A stretch of DNA of 64,000 nt, taken from contig NZ_JAVFWN010000002.1 in the NCBI RefSeq assembly GCF_030929495.1, positions 248,001-312,000 on the forward strand. Direction: 5' to 3'. Below are positions 11,672 to 23,795 of this stretch, in pieces. A program made the position numbers and the translations under genes. The notes below the pieces were generated by a model. The model saw nothing but the letters and a program-made list of their open reading frames with translations, had not been told where the DNA came from and did no database searches. The stretch's first letter is position 1, and the number at the start of each line of letters is the position of its first letter. This DNA is from Nocardioides sp. LHD-245 (lineage in GTDB: Bacteria > Actinomycetota > Actinomycetes > Propionibacteriales > Nocardioidaceae).

Positions 11672-12388
11672 TCAGCGGCCGTCCGGCCGGCGGTCCGGGT
11701 AGGTCTCGACGTACCCGTCGGCCGCGGCCTCGCGCACCGCCTCGACGGTGTTGCGCACCGAGCGTCCCAGCAACCGGTACTGCAGGAAGACCCGCTCGAT
11801 GTAGGTGGAGACGGTCGACTCGGAGATCGGCGGGTCGAATGCGCGGGCGATCGACCGGCGGGTGTGTCCGTCGGCGAGCAGTTGCAGCACCTCCAGCTCG
11901 CGTGGCGCCAGCCGGGCGCACACCTGGTCGTCGGTCACCAGCACGTGCGCCAGCTCGCTCGAGGTGGCCAGTCCGGTCTGGTCGACCTGTTCGAGCACTG
12001 AGACGATCTGCTCGAGCGGGTCGGACTTGAGGATGAGACCGACGGCGCCGGCGACGACCGCACGTCGCAGCGGGACCGGTCGGCTCTCGCTGGTGAGCAC
12101 CACACACCGGGTACCACGAGCCGTGAGGGACCGGATCAGGTCCTCGGGGTCCGACCCGTCGCCGAGGTTCAGATCCACCAGCGCCAGGTCCGGCGGACGC
12201 GCCGCGTCGTCCAGCAGGGTCAGGAGGCCCTCGGCCGTGCGGGCCGATCCGAGCCACCGGAACGAGTACCCCCACCGCTCCAGTGCGGATCGCAGGCCTT
12301 CGACGACCACGGGATGGTCGTCGACGGCCACGATCGTGACCGGACCTGCTGCGGCGTCATTCGATGGCGCGGTGTGGTCCGCTGTCAT
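11672..12388 (-). CDS. LuxR/NarL-family response regulator
   Basis: 238 residues from the ATG at 12388, which overlaps the kinase stop by ATGA. N-terminal receiver: acidic pocket Asp23-Asp24 (VDDHP), phosphoacceptor Asp72 (ALVDLNLGDG), Thr/Ser of LTSES and the lysine of LILKSD. C-terminal LuxR helix-turn-helix (about 170-225): LAPRELEVLQLLADGHTRRSIARAF and STVSTYIERVF. The spacing is looser than usual (DPPISESTVSTYIERVFLQYRLLGR). It acts with the kinase encoded immediately upstream. Target genes unknown; the secreted-protein gene at 11130 is the nearest downstream candidate. Confidence 0.92.
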   Translation of the reverse strand: MTADHTAPSNDAAAGPVTIVAVDDHPVVVEGLRSALERWGYSFRWLGSARTAEGLLTLLDDAARPPDLALVDLNLGDGSDPEDLIRSLTARGTRCVVLTSESRPVPLRRAVVAGAVGLILKSDPLEQIVSVLEQVDQTGLATSSELAHVLVTDDQVCARLAPRELEVLQLLADGHTRRSIARAFDPPISESTVSTYIERVFLQYRLLGRSVRNTVEAVREAAADGYVETYPDRRPDGR

Positions 12389-14637
12389 TCTGTCGATCCT
12401 GCGCGGTCCGGCACGTTCCGCCAAGTCGGCCGATGCACCGACTCGTCGGGCTCGAGCCCCTCGGCCCCCGGCCTGCTCGGCACGGTCAGCACCTGCTGGT
12501 CGATCGCGCCGCCGGGCCCGGCTCTCAGCACCGACAACCGCCACCCGGACACGGATCGCCGAGCGGTCACCGTGAGGCGCTCACCGGACGCCGCGCGACG
12601 TCGGTCGGCACCCGGGAGCCACCGGTCGGTCGCCTCCTCGACGAGCCCGGCCAACGCGTCGTCCACCTGGCTGTCGACGTCGGCAGCCAGGTGCACCACC
12701 AGCGGGATGCCGGCGTCCCTGGCGATCCCCACCGCCCGCCAGGTACGCGGCACGGGAAGACACGACAGTCCCTCCCGGACCCGCCGCTCGCTCGCCGCCG
12801 CCTCCTGGCGCACTCCGGGGCACCCCGGGTCGACCGAGCCGTCGGCGAGCCCGTCGAGGAGCGAGGGCACCACCGGGTCCAACTCCCCGACGAAACGCCG
12901 CAGGTCCGCGCCGGGCGCACCCGCCAGCCGGTAGCCGGACAGGGTGCCCGCCGCGCGCACCTCATGTCCGGCGCGGCGGATGAGGGCGCCCATCACCGCT
13001 CCGACGCCGGCCCCGACCAGGGGGGCGGCCAGGATCACCCACCAGGTCGCGGGCGTGGAGAACCGGGCCACCAGGACCGCGAGCACGGTGAGGGTGAGGG
13101 CGAGCCCGGTCAACACCGCCTCACGGCGCGGGCGCACCGCCCAGACGACAGCGACGACAGCGGCGGCCGACGACCCGGTGCCGAAGAGCGACGGGTCACT
13201 CGCCCCGGGTGCCACCGCCGCCCCGGCCGCGGCCACGCAGACGACCATGGCGAGAGCCGCGTACGTCGTACCCCTCCCCGACAGGCGGCGGCGCGGCACG
13301 CCGTGGATCATGGTCAGGAGGACCGCAAGCAGGCCCGTGGCTCCGACGACGCCGAGCACCGGAGCTCGAAGGGAGCCGGCCGTGGCGGCGACGGCCACCA
13401 GATTGGCCGCGGGGTGCACCGCCGTCGGCCACAGGAGGCGGCGGGCGCCCGCGACGCCGAGGGCGGCGGGCGCCGCTCCGGTGCGCGCCTCCGACGGAGG
13501 TCGCCAGCCGAGGGTGACCGTCGTGCCCCACCCCGGAGCGCTGTCGACGGCAGCCGTGCCGCCGATAGCCAGCATCCGGTCGCGAATGGAGCCGGCGAGG
13601 CCATGGCGGTCGGCCGGAACCGCCGCGGGATCGAAGCCGTCCCCCTGATCGATCACGCGCACCCGCACGCCGGCAGCCAGCGGGAACGGGCTGCCGACCT
13701 CGACCACCGCCCGCGTCACCCCGGCGTGCCGGGCGACGTTGCGCACCGCCTCCGCGACCGCGGCGACCATCGTCTCGCCGACGACGCGCGGTACGACGAC
13801 GGCCGGCGCGCCGCGCAGGTCCACCCTCACCGCCCCGGCGGGCGTGGTGGCGATCGCCGAGACCAGGTCGACGACCTCCGTCTGCGGCTCGGTGTGCCGG
13901 CGCAGCGCGACCGCGTTCTCCCGACACGTCTCCGCACTGACGTCGGCGCGCTCCATCGCCACCATCTGCAGGACCGGCAGCACTCGGTCGTGGACCTGAC
14001 GCGCCAGCTCGGGCCGGATGCGGCGCAGCTCCGCCGAGCGAGCGGCGGCCAGGCGCTCGGCCTCCCCGGGCAGGTCCGCCTGGTCGACGAGGTCGGCGAC
14101 GCTCGAGATCGCCCACACCACCGCCGCGCAGACGCCGACCATCCCCGCATGGTGCGCGGCCTGGGCCAGGACCGTCCCAATCGGATGGTGCCCGTCAGCC
14201 GGCTCGGTGAGCGCCAGACCGGCAGCGGCGGTCACGACCGGCAGGAGGCTCCCGAGGAACGACCACCACCTGCCGGCGCCATCGATGAGCAGCAGGCAGC
14301 CCAGCAGGGAGGCAGTGGTCATCGGCCACCAGGGCGACGACCAGGAGGTCGGCGGCGTGAGCCACGGGCCCGCGACCACGGCGGCGCCCAGCACCAACAC
14401 CGCCGCCGCCCACCAGGGCGAGCGGCGTCGGCCACGGCTGAGCAGCGCTGCGGCGCCGCCGGCGACGGTGAGTCCGGCAGCCAGCGCCGTACCGACAGGA
14501 GCATCCGCGGCGATCGTCCACCAGGCTCCGGCCTGCACCAGGAGGGTCAGGCCGACCAGAGCGGCGACGACCGGTTGCCTGCCCGCGCGCATGCGCTGCC
14601 GCCAGAGCGCCATCCGAGGCGGCAGGTCCGCATCCAT
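12385..14637 (-). CDS. Membrane histidine kinase with a second membrane block and extra C-terminal domain
   Basis: 750 residues, about twice the usual size for a NarX/DesK-type kinase. Layout: about five membrane helices (22-185); a phosphoacceptor helix with RQVHDRVLPVLQ (His216); an HATPase_c domain (about 285-380) with N-box VAEAVRNVARHAG, G1 DQGDGF, G2 HGLAGSIRDRM and GWGTTV; then a second hydrophobic block of about five helices (405-553) and a 200-residue soluble domain. That last part has no clear His or ATP motifs but contains a helical stretch like a degenerate dimerisation domain. The response regulator follows with ATGA coupling. Signal unknown. Confidence 0.88.
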   Translation of the reverse strand: MDADLPPRMALWRQRMRAGRQPVVAALVGLTLLVQAGAWWTIAADAPVGTALAAGLTVAGGAAALLSRGRRRSPWWAAAVLVLGAAVVAGPWLTPPTSWSSPWWPMTTASLLGCLLLIDGAGRWWSFLGSLLPVVTAAAGLALTEPADGHHPIGTVLAQAAHHAGMVGVCAAVVWAISSVADLVDQADLPGEAERLAAARSAELRRIRPELARQVHDRVLPVLQMVAMERADVSAETCRENAVALRRHTEPQTEVVDLVSAIATTPAGAVRVDLRGAPAVVVPRVVGETMVAAVAEAVRNVARHAGVTRAVVEVGSPFPLAAGVRVRVIDQGDGFDPAAVPADRHGLAGSIRDRMLAIGGTAAVDSAPGWGTTVTLGWRPPSEARTGAAPAALGVAGARRLLWPTAVHPAANLVAVAATAGSLRAPVLGVVGATGLLAVLLTMIHGVPRRRLSGRGTTYAALAMVVCVAAAGAAVAPGASDPSLFGTGSSAAAVVAVVWAVRPRREAVLTGLALTLTVLAVLVARFSTPATWWVILAAPLVGAGVGAVMGALIRRAGHEVRAAGTLSGYRLAGAPGADLRRFVGELDPVVPSLLDGLADGSVDPGCPGVRQEAAASERRVREGLSCLPVPRTWRAVGIARDAGIPLVVHLAADVDSQVDDALAGLVEEATDRWLPGADRRRAASGERLTVTARRSVSGWRLSVLRAGPGGAIDQQVLTVPSRPGAEGLEPDESVHRPTWRNVPDRAGSTE

Positions 14638-14692
14638 GGCGTCATCATCGCACCGGGCCTACGCCACCCCGGGTCGAGCAGCGAGGCGCTGA

Positions 14693-15445
14693 TCAGTACC
14701 AGCCGCGGGCCTGGCTGTGGCCCCAGGCGCCGCAGGGGCTGCCGTAGCGGCCCTTGATGTAGCCCAGCCCCCAGCGGATCTGGGTCGCCGGGTTGGTGGC
14801 CCAGTCGGCACCGGCGGTGGACATCTTGGAGCCGGGCAGCGCCTGCGGGATGCCGTAGGCGCTGGAGCTCGGGTTGTCGGCGTTCCAGCGCCAGTTGGAC
14901 TCACGGGTCCACAGGGAGTCGAGGCAGCCGAACTGGCTGGAGGAGAAGCCGAACTCGCCGAGGAGCGCTCGGGCGATGTCGCGCGGGTCGGAGTCGGAGA
15001 GCTCGCGGCTGTCGGTCATAGCGGCGGTCCGGGAGCCGGAGAGGTCGGCGGACTTGGCCGGGACGGCCTCGGGGCGCAGGTCGTCGCGGGAGAGCACCGG
15101 CTCACGGCGCTCGGTCGCGTCCTCGGGGAGGGTGGCGGCGCCGACGTTGGCGATCGCGTCGAGATCGGCGGACCCCGCCGCGCCCGCGGCGGCCGGAGCC
15201 GCCTGCTGGCCGGCGAGGCCGGCGGCGACGGAGGCACCGGTGACGGCCACCGCGACGGACGAGAGGACCACGACATTGCGGGCAGCGGTCCGCGGGGCAC
15301 GAGCGATGTGGGCGTGCTTGGGCGCGCCACGATGCTTGGGCGCTCGCCTCTTCGGCGGCTGCGGCGCATTGTTCGTCAAGGGCTCGGATCCGGGCTCGGC
15401 GACATGGGCACGGCCACCGCCCGATCGGGCCCGACTCACGGTCAT
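14693..15445 (-). CDS. Exported transglycosylase-like (SLT fold) protein
   Basis: 250 residues. A 55-residue basic, proline-rich cytoplasmic leader precedes one signal-anchor helix (about 57-77). An Ala/Glu-rich linker leads to a C-terminal lysozyme-like domain of about 90 residues with LWTRESNWRWNADNPSSSAYGIPQA, where Glu182 is the likely catalytic acid, and WGLGYIKGRYGSPCGAWGHSQARGWY, the usual end of actinobacterial SLT-type proteins. Two Cys (QFGCL, SPCGAW) may pair. It would cleave or remodel peptidoglycan. The ATG lacks a good ribosome binding site, so the true start may be inside the leader. Confidence 0.82.
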   Translation of the reverse strand: MTVSRARSGGGRAHVAEPGSEPLTNNAPQPPKRRAPKHRGAPKHAHIARAPRTAARNVVVLSSVAVAVTGASVAAGLAGQQAAPAAAGAAGSADLDAIANVGAATLPEDATERREPVLSRDDLRPEAVPAKSADLSGSRTAAMTDSRELSDSDPRDIARALLGEFGFSSSQFGCLDSLWTRESNWRWNADNPSSSAYGIPQALPGSKMSTAGADWATNPATQIRWGLGYIKGRYGSPCGAWGHSQARGWY

Positions 15446-15591
15446 CGCCGCCGGCGGCCAGCGACCACCCTGCCTGACGGAGAGGGCTCACGCAAACCGA
15501 ACGGCCGATTTCCCCGGCCTCTCCAGCACCGCTGGCACCGTTGATCACATCCGTCTCACGAGTTGCCCTCCGCGGAGCCGGACACACACAA

Positions 15592-15633
15592 CGTCATACG
15601 TTCTGTGGGCTAGAACCCACAGAACGTATGACG
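15592..15633. repeat. 42-bp palindromic repeat, copy B
   Basis: Perfect 18-base arms, CGTCATACGTTCTGTGGG and its complement, around CTAGAA. It lies between the divergent transglycosylase-like gene and the DUF559 gene. Copy C, on the other side of the DUF559 gene, is almost identical. Confidence 0.92.
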
Positions 15634-15741
15634 TCACGCAACGAGTCGTTCGTCGTCCACAAGCCTCGGTGGTCCACCTGCCCTCCACAGGCCTTGGTCG
15701 GGTCACCGGCGACTGCGTTTCTGACGTCGCATCGTCGTGCC

Positions 15742-16704
15742 ATGAGCAGTCCCTCTCGGTACCGGCGCCGGATCAACATCGATGCCGACTCCCCCCGCAG
15801 CAGGCAACTCCGTGACCTGGCCGAACTGCAGTACGGCGTAGTGTCGCGGCGGCAGCTCTACCGGCTCCACGTGACTCGCTGGGAGATCGAGGCCCACCTC
15901 CGCGCGGAACGCTGGCGACGCCTCAGTGACCAGAGCGTCGTCCTCCACACCGGGCCGGTGGCGTTCCAGGGCCTCCTCTGGGCGGCGGTGTTCCAGGGCG
16001 GTCCGCACGCCCAGCTGGACGGCGCCGCATCCCTGATCGCCTCCGGCCTCCGACGGTTCGAGCTCGACAGCATCAGGGTCTCGCTTCCCCGGGGTGCGCG
16101 CGTACGCCGCACAGCGATGTTCGACCTACGCCAGACTCGCCGGTGGAGCGCCGCCGACCAAACACCGTCGGGCATCCCGCGGACCCGCCCTGAGGTGGCC
16201 GCGGTCCGGGCCTTCCTCTGGGCCAAGACGGACCGGCAGGCGGTCTACCTCCTGACCCTCGCCGTCCAGCAAGGCCTCACGACGCCCGAGCGGATCGGAG
16301 CGACCGCGCTGCGGATTCGCCGAGACAAGCGCCGACGTCTGCTGCACGCGACGGTCAACGACCTCCTCGACGGCGCACGGGCGCTGGGCGAGCTCGACGT
16401 CCTCCAGGAACTCAGGCGCCGCGGCCTGCCCCTTCCGGAGCGCCAAGTGGTCCGCGAGGACAAGCAGGGGCGCTTCTATCTCGATCTCTACTGGCCCGAC
16501 CTAGGCGTCGTCATCGAGGTGGACGGGATCCACCACACCTGGGCGGAGAACATCGTCGGCGACGCCCTGCGCCAGAACGCACTGACTCTCTCAGGCGACG
16601 TCGTGCTGCGGCTCCCCCTTCTCGCCCTGCGGCTCGAACCGGACGCGTTCTTCGCACAGATCGCTGAAGCGCTCGCCGCCGCGCAGAGACGGCGGGCGGC
16701 GTGA
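15742..16704 (+). CDS. AbiEi-like N-terminus plus DUF559 endonuclease-like protein
   Basis: 320 residues from the ATG at 15742. The N-terminal 60 residues (QLRDLAELQYGVVSRRQLYRLHVTRWEIEAHLRAERWRRL) form the winged-helix region seen in AbiEi-type antitoxin-like proteins. The C-terminal part is a DUF559/Vsr-like PD-(D/E)xK fold: FYLDLYWPDLGVVIEVDGIHH near residues 245-262 gives the Asp and Glu-x-Asp. Such proteins are common, often multicopy, in Nocardioidaceae and have no proven function; DNA processing or defence is inference. The gene is bracketed by nearly identical 42-bp palindromes, which suggests it travels as a unit. Confidence 0.82.
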   Translation: MSSPSRYRRRINIDADSPRSRQLRDLAELQYGVVSRRQLYRLHVTRWEIEAHLRAERWRRLSDQSVVLHTGPVAFQGLLWAAVFQGGPHAQLDGAASLIASGLRRFELDSIRVSLPRGARVRRTAMFDLRQTRRWSAADQTPSGIPRTRPEVAAVRAFLWAKTDRQAVYLLTLAVQQGLTTPERIGATALRIRRDKRRRLLHATVNDLLDGARALGELDVLQELRRRGLPLPERQVVREDKQGRFYLDLYWPDLGVVIEVDGIHHTWAENIVGDALRQNALTLSGDVVLRLPLLALRLEPDAFFAQIAEALAAAQRRRAA

Positions 16705-16725
16705 TCGGCCTGTGGACGGCCGTGA

Positions 16726-16767
16726 CGTCATACGTCCTGTGGGCTAGAGCCCACAGAACGTATGACG
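16726..16767. repeat. 42-bp palindromic repeat, copy C
   Basis: Arms CGTCATACGTCCTGTGGG and CCCACAGAACGTATGACG (one mismatch) around CTAGAG. It sits 21 bp after the DUF559 gene and 17 bp before the end of the convergent phoH gene. Its right flank (GGGAGGACGCTCA) resembles the right flank of copy A (GGGGGACGCTCA). Confidence 0.92.
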
Positions 16768-16784
16768 TTGCGTCGGGAGGACGC

Positions 16785-18119
16785 TCACACCACGACGTTC
16801 TCCAGCATCTCGGTCACCAGCGCGGCGATCGGCGAGCGCTCCGACCGGGTCAAGGTGACATGCGCGAAGAGCGGGTGTCCCTTCAGCTTCTCGACGACCG
16901 CCACGACCCCGTCGTGGCGCCCGACCCGCAGGTTGTCGCGCTGGGCGACGTCGTGGGTGAGCACGACCTTGGAGTTGGCGCCGATCCGCGAGAGCACGGT
17001 GAGCAGGACGTTGCGCTCCAGCGACTGGGCCTCGTCGACGATCACGTAGGAGTCGTGCAGCGACCGGCCGCGGATGTGGGTCAGCGGGAGGACCTCGAGC
17101 ATGCCGCGGTCGAGGATCTCGTCGACCACCTCGCGCGAGGTCAGGGCGCCGAGGGTGTCGAAGACCGCCTGTGCCCAGGGCGACATCTTCTCCGACTCCG
17201 AGCCCGGCAGGTAGCCGAGCTCCTGGCCGCCGACGGCGAACAGCGGCCGGAAGACGACGACCTTCTTGTGCTGCTGACGCTCCATGACCGCCTCGAGGCC
17301 TGCGCACAGCGCGAGCGCGGACTTGCCGGTGCCGGCCCGGCCGCCGAGCGACACGATCCCGACCTCGGGGTCGAGCAGGAGGTCGAGGGCGACCCGCTGC
17401 TCGGCGCTGCGGCCGTGGATGCCGAAGGCCTCACGGTCGCCGCGGACCAGGTGCACCTGCTTGTCCGGGCCGACCCGGCCGAGGGCGGTGCCACGCTCGG
17501 AGAGCAGGACCAGGCCGGTGTGGCACGGCAGCTCACGGGCGTCGGCGAGGTCGAGGGTGCCGTCGTCGTACAGCTCGTCGACATCGGCGGCGCTCACCTC
17601 CATCTCCGCCATGCCGGAGTAGCCCGTGTCGGAGTCGCTGACGGTCTCGCCGCGGTACTCCTCGGCGGCCAGGCCGACGGCGGAGGCCTTGATCCGCATC
17701 GGCAGGTCCTTCGAGACCAGGGTGACGTCGTGACCCTCGTCGGCGAGGTTGCGGGCCACCGCGAGGATCCGGGTGTCGTTGTCGCCGAGACGGAAGCCCG
17801 AGGGCAGCGAGGAGGCGTCGGTGTGATTGAGCTCGACCCGGACGCTGCCACCGTCGTCGCCCACGGGGACCGGGGCGTCGAGGCGGCCGTGGCTGACCCG
17901 CATCTCGTCCAGCATCCGCAGCGCACTACGCGCGAAGTAGCCCAGCTCGGGGTGATGCCGTTTGCCCTCGAGCTCGGTGATCACGACCACCGGCAACACG
18001 ACCTCGTGCTCGGCGAACCGGCGCAGGGCGGCCGGGTCGGCGAGCAGGACGCTGGTGTCGAGGACGTAGGTACGGCGGCGCTGCGTGCTGGTCTGTGCCT
18101 CATCGTGAACGTTTCCCAC
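16785..18119 (-). CDS. phoH2: PIN-PhoH (PhoH2) ATPase/ribonuclease
   Basis: 444 residues with an N-terminal PIN domain (about 16-170; acidic residues in [14 protein letters not shown] and [10 protein letters not shown]) fused to a C-terminal PhoH ATPase. Walker A is GRAGTGKS (260-267), Walker B is [10 protein letters not shown] (about 357-366), followed by the arginine-bearing LTRSER. The PIN-PhoH fusion is a toxin-antitoxin-related RNA helicase/RNase in mycobacteria. No small antitoxin-like gene (PhoAT type) is visible directly upstream; instead there is a 226-bp leader with strong stems. Confidence 0.93.
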   Translation of the reverse strand: MGNVHDEAQTSTQRRRTYVLDTSVLLADPAALRRFAEHEVVLPVVVITELEGKRHHPELGYFARSALRMLDEMRVSHGRLDAPVPVGDDGGSVRVELNHTDASSLPSGFRLGDNDTRILAVARNLADEGHDVTLVSKDLPMRIKASAVGLAAEEYRGETVSDSDTGYSGMAEMEVSAADVDELYDDGTLDLADARELPCHTGLVLLSERGTALGRVGPDKQVHLVRGDREAFGIHGRSAEQRVALDLLLDPEVGIVSLGGRAGTGKSALALCAGLEAVMERQQHKKVVVFRPLFAVGGQELGYLPGSESEKMSPWAQAVFDTLGALTSREVVDEILDRGMLEVLPLTHIRGRSLHDSYVIVDEAQSLERNVLLTVLSRIGANSKVVLTHDVAQRDNLRVGRHDGVVAVVEKLKGHPLFAHVTLTRSERSPIAALVTEMLENVVV

Positions 18120-18231
18120 GACTCACCTCACCGGACCGCGCGCCCCAGGGGGCCACCCGGCCCTATCCCTGGTAGACGGACCGGGGTGCGCGTTCGTGGT
18201 TCGTCACGATCGGCCTCCCGATGTGGCCGGC

Positions 18232-18305
18232 TTCCCCACCTGCCACTGCTGGGGAAATTACGCCTCGCGTCCAAGGGATTCGGGCGACACGCCCTATCCG
18301 CGAGG
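18232..18305 (-). other. Candidate structured leader upstream of phoH2
   Basis: On the minus strand, stem CCTCGCG/CGCGAGG (18299-18305 with 18263-18269) encloses a smaller stem GGGCG/CGCCC (18290-18294 with 18282-18286, loop of three). A second stem TTCCCC/GGGGAA follows (18251-18256 with 18232-18237). It lies 113-186 nt ahead of the phoH2 ATG in the phoH2-trmB gap. No known RNA family fits with confidence. Confidence 0.3.
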
Positions 18306-18345
18306 TGAACGTCCCATGACGGACGTGTCTCGCCCTTCGCACCGG

Positions 18346-19089
18346 TCAGACGCGGCGGTAGGTCAGGTCGGTGATGGTGCGGTCCTTCGCGAGGCCCTTG
18401 CGCTCGAACTTGGTGACCGGCCGCTCGGCCCACCGTTCGACCACCCCGCCCTCCAGCCGCGGCTCGGCGTCGAGGACCTCGACCATCCGCTCGGCGTAGT
18501 CGGCCCAGTCGGTCGCCAGTCGCCACAGCCCTCCGGGCGCCAGGCGGGAGGCGATCAGGGCGGCGTACTCCTCGTTGACCAGCCGCCGCTTGTGGTGCCG
18601 CGTCTTGTGCCAGGGGTCCGGGAAGAAGGTCCACAGCTCGCTGATCGCGCCGGGGGCGATCAGGTGCTCCAGCGTCCACACCGCGTCGACACCGCAGAAC
18701 CGGACGTTCGTGGCGCCCGCCTCCGCCGCCCGGCCGAGCCCCTCGGCGACGCCGGGGCGCCAGACCTCCAGCGCGAGCACGTTCGCCTCCGGACGCGCTG
18801 CCGCGAGCGCCGCCGTCGCCTCGCCCACGCCACCGCCGATCTCGACGATCAGCGGGGCGGCCCGGCCGAACCAGCGCTCCCAGGAGAAGTCCGCCGCGTC
18901 GACCGCCTCCTCGGGGATGACCCACCGATCGGCGTAGGCGTCCCAGGCGGCCTGCTGCTTCGGGGAGAACCTGCTGCCGCGGCGGGTGTAGGTCAGCACC
19001 TCGCGCATCCGCCGGCCGTCCTCGGTCTGCTTGTGATGCGGTCGCGCCGGGCGTACTCCCTCGTTTGTCTGCTCAGCCACGCCCACCAT
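18346..19089 (-). CDS. trmB: tRNA (guanine-N7-)-methyltransferase TrmB
   Basis: Methylates G46 in the tRNA variable loop using S-adenosylmethionine. 247 residues, including a 30-residue N-terminal extension. SAM site: VEIGGGVGEAT (about 82-92). Family signature: TFFPDPWHKTRHHKRRLV (about 150-167) and the C-terminal TKFERKG. The ORF begins at 19089 (codes MVGVAEQTNE); MREVLTYTRRGSRFS inside is where the conserved domain starts, so a shorter protein is possible. It follows the tuf terminator on the same strand and is probably transcribed separately. Confidence 0.95.
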   Translation of the reverse strand: MVGVAEQTNEGVRPARPHHKQTEDGRRMREVLTYTRRGSRFSPKQQAAWDAYADRWVIPEEAVDAADFSWERWFGRAAPLIVEIGGGVGEATAALAAARPEANVLALEVWRPGVAEGLGRAAEAGATNVRFCGVDAVWTLEHLIAPGAISELWTFFPDPWHKTRHHKRRLVNEEYAALIASRLAPGGLWRLATDWADYAERMVEVLDAEPRLEGGVVERWAERPVTKFERKGLAKDRTITDLTYRRV

Positions 19090-19122
19090 TCTCCCGGCCG
19101 GCCGGGCTTCGCCCGAAATGCA

Positions 19123-19158
19123 GGAAGCCCCCGCTGCCCACAGGCAGCGGGGGCTTCC
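19123..19158 (-). terminator. Strong intrinsic terminator after tuf
   Basis: A perfect 16-base stem (GGAAGCCCCCGCTGCC and its complement) around a 4-base loop, 16 bp after the tuf stop codon and before trmB. It closes the str operon. Confidence 0.9.
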
Positions 19159-19173
19159 CCGAAGCAGGTCAGA

Positions 19174-20367
<1,194 letters not shown>

Positions 20368-20458
20368 TGGGGCTCCTCCTGGTGTGTTGTTACTTGACTC
20401 GTACTAATGGGGTGGTGCGCCGAGGGCCTGCGGTGAGTGCCCCGGGATACCGGGGGCA

Positions 20459-20479
20459 CACGGGGGCGGTGCCCCCGTG
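20459..20479 (-). other. GC-rich hairpin between fusA and tuf
   Basis: Nine-base stem CACGGGGGC / GCCCCCGTG with a 3-base loop just beyond the fusA stop codon, followed on the minus strand by a second, imperfect GTGCCCC-type stem (about 20438-20460). Without a T-tract it could attenuate, process or partly terminate the transcript before tuf. Confidence 0.45.
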
Positions 20480-20482
20480 CGG

Positions 20483-22606
<2,124 letters not shown>

Positions 22607-22701
22607 GTGAGTCAGCGTTCCTTAGGTCGGTGCTTGGTTCTGGGGATGGAGCCGGTGGTGCCGGAGCGAGCACCGTCGAGACGGGCCCGCTCCGGCAGAG
22701 A

Positions 22702-23172
22702 TCACCAGCGGTAGTGCGCGAAGGCCTTGTTGGACTCGGCCATCTTGTGGGTGTCCTCGCGCTTCTTCACCGCGGCACCGAGGCCGTTCGCAGCGTCGAG
22801 GATCTCGTTCTGCAGGCGCTCGGCCATGGTCTTCTCGCGACGCTCCTGGGCGTAGCCGACCAGCCAGCGCAGCGACAGCGTGGTGCCGCGGTTGCCCTTG
22901 ACCTCGATCGGGACCTGGTAGGTCGCGCCACCGACGCGGCGGGACTTGACCTCGAGCGCGGGGCGCACGTTGTCGAGCGCGCGCTTGAGGGTGATGACCG
23001 GGTCGGTGCCGGTCTTCTCGCGGGTGCCCTCGAGTGCGGCGTAGACGATCCGCTGAGCAACCTGCTTCTTGCCGTCCTGCAGCACCTTCGACACGAGCTG
23101 GCTCACCAGCTGCGACCCGTAGACCGGGTCGACGTCGATCGGCCGCTTCGGCGCGGGGCCCTTGCGCGGCAT
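22702..23172 (-). CDS. rpsG: 30S ribosomal protein S7
   Basis: 156 residues, the standard length. It begins [20 protein letters not shown] and ends [14 protein letters not shown], both typical of actinobacterial S7, which nucleates assembly of the 30S head. It starts 1 bp after rpsL. Confidence 0.99.
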   Translation of the reverse strand: MPRKGPAPKRPIDVDPVYGSQLVSQLVSKVLQDGKKQVAQRIVYAALEGTREKTGTDPVITLKRALDNVRPALEVKSRRVGGATYQVPIEVKGNRGTTLSLRWLVGYAQERREKTMAERLQNEILDAANGLGAAVKKREDTHKMAESNKAFAHYRW

Positions 23173-23173
23173 G

Positions 23174-23548
23174 TCAGCTCTTCTCCTTCTTGGCGCCGTA
23201 GCGGCTGCGCGCCTGCTTACGGTTCTTCACGGCCTGGGTGTCCAGGGCGCCGCGGATGACCTTGTAGCGAACGCCGGGGAGGTCCTTCACGCGACCGCCG
23301 CGGACGAGCACGATCGAGTGCTCCTGCAGGTTGTGACCCTCACCCGGGATGTAGGCGGTGACCTCGACGCCGCTGGAGAGGCGCACGCGGGCGACCTTCC
23401 GGAGGGCGGAGTTCGGCTTCTTGGGGGTGGTGGTGTAGACGCGGGTGCACACACCGCGCCGCTGGGGAGATCCCTTCAGGGCAGGCGTCTTGGTCTTCGA
23501 CACCTTGTCCTGGCGGCCCTTGCGGACCAACTGATTGATAGTGGGCAC
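23174..23548 (-). CDS. rpsL: 30S ribosomal protein S12
   Basis: 124 residues from the GTG at 23548 ([14 protein letters not shown]), chosen to match the universal S12 start and length; the open frame extends upstream without homology. Decoding-centre loops [15 protein letters not shown] and [17 protein letters not shown] are intact, with the wild-type lysines of the streptomycin site ([19 protein letters not shown]). First gene of the str operon. Confidence 0.99.
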   Translation of the reverse strand: MPTINQLVRKGRQDKVSKTKTPALKGSPQRRGVCTRVYTTTPKKPNSALRKVARVRLSSGVEVTAYIPGEGHNLQEHSIVLVRGGRVKDLPGVRYKVIRGALDTQAVKNRKQARSRYGAKKEKS

Positions 23549-23710
23549 CTGGTGGTTCCCTTTCATGTCTGCTGTCACGGCCTGGCGCGGTGCCGGGCTC
23601 GGGGTGATGCGATGCTGCGTGCCGGAGTGCTCCTCCGTCCGACGCGCCGATGAGGGCGTTCGACCGGAGGGCATGCTCGACGTGCCGGGTCGCCCCAGAC
23701 ACAAGAATCG

Positions 23711-23740
23711 AGATTACCGGCCGTGCCAAAGGCGGGTCAA
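23711..23740 (-). promoter_or_regulatory. Probable sigma-A-type promoter of the str operon
   Basis: On the minus strand TTGACC (23735-23740) is followed after 18 bp by TAATCT (23711-23716), about 160 bp ahead of the rpsL start. It is the best -35/-10 pair in the 247-bp gap between rpsL and the permease gene. Confidence 0.6.
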
Positions 23741-23795
23741 AATGCGGCGCGCACGCCTGGACCTCCCCCGGCGCCCACTCCCGGCGCGGGCCGGA

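Noticed and set aside
15446..15540. Possible c-di-AMP (ydaO) riboswitch ahead of the transglycosylase-like gene
   Set aside because: The minus strand has GGGGAAATCGG and TCCGTCAG, which recall the family, and such riboswitches often precede cell-wall hydrolases. But the paired GGGTGAAT and CGAACCCG blocks and a closing stem could not be aligned, so I do not call it.
18260..18300. c-di-AMP riboswitch upstream of phoH2
   Set aside because: The string GCCCGAATCC with an AGGGC stem before it resembles the 3' half of the aptamer, but the 5' half is missing. Reported only as an unnamed structured leader.
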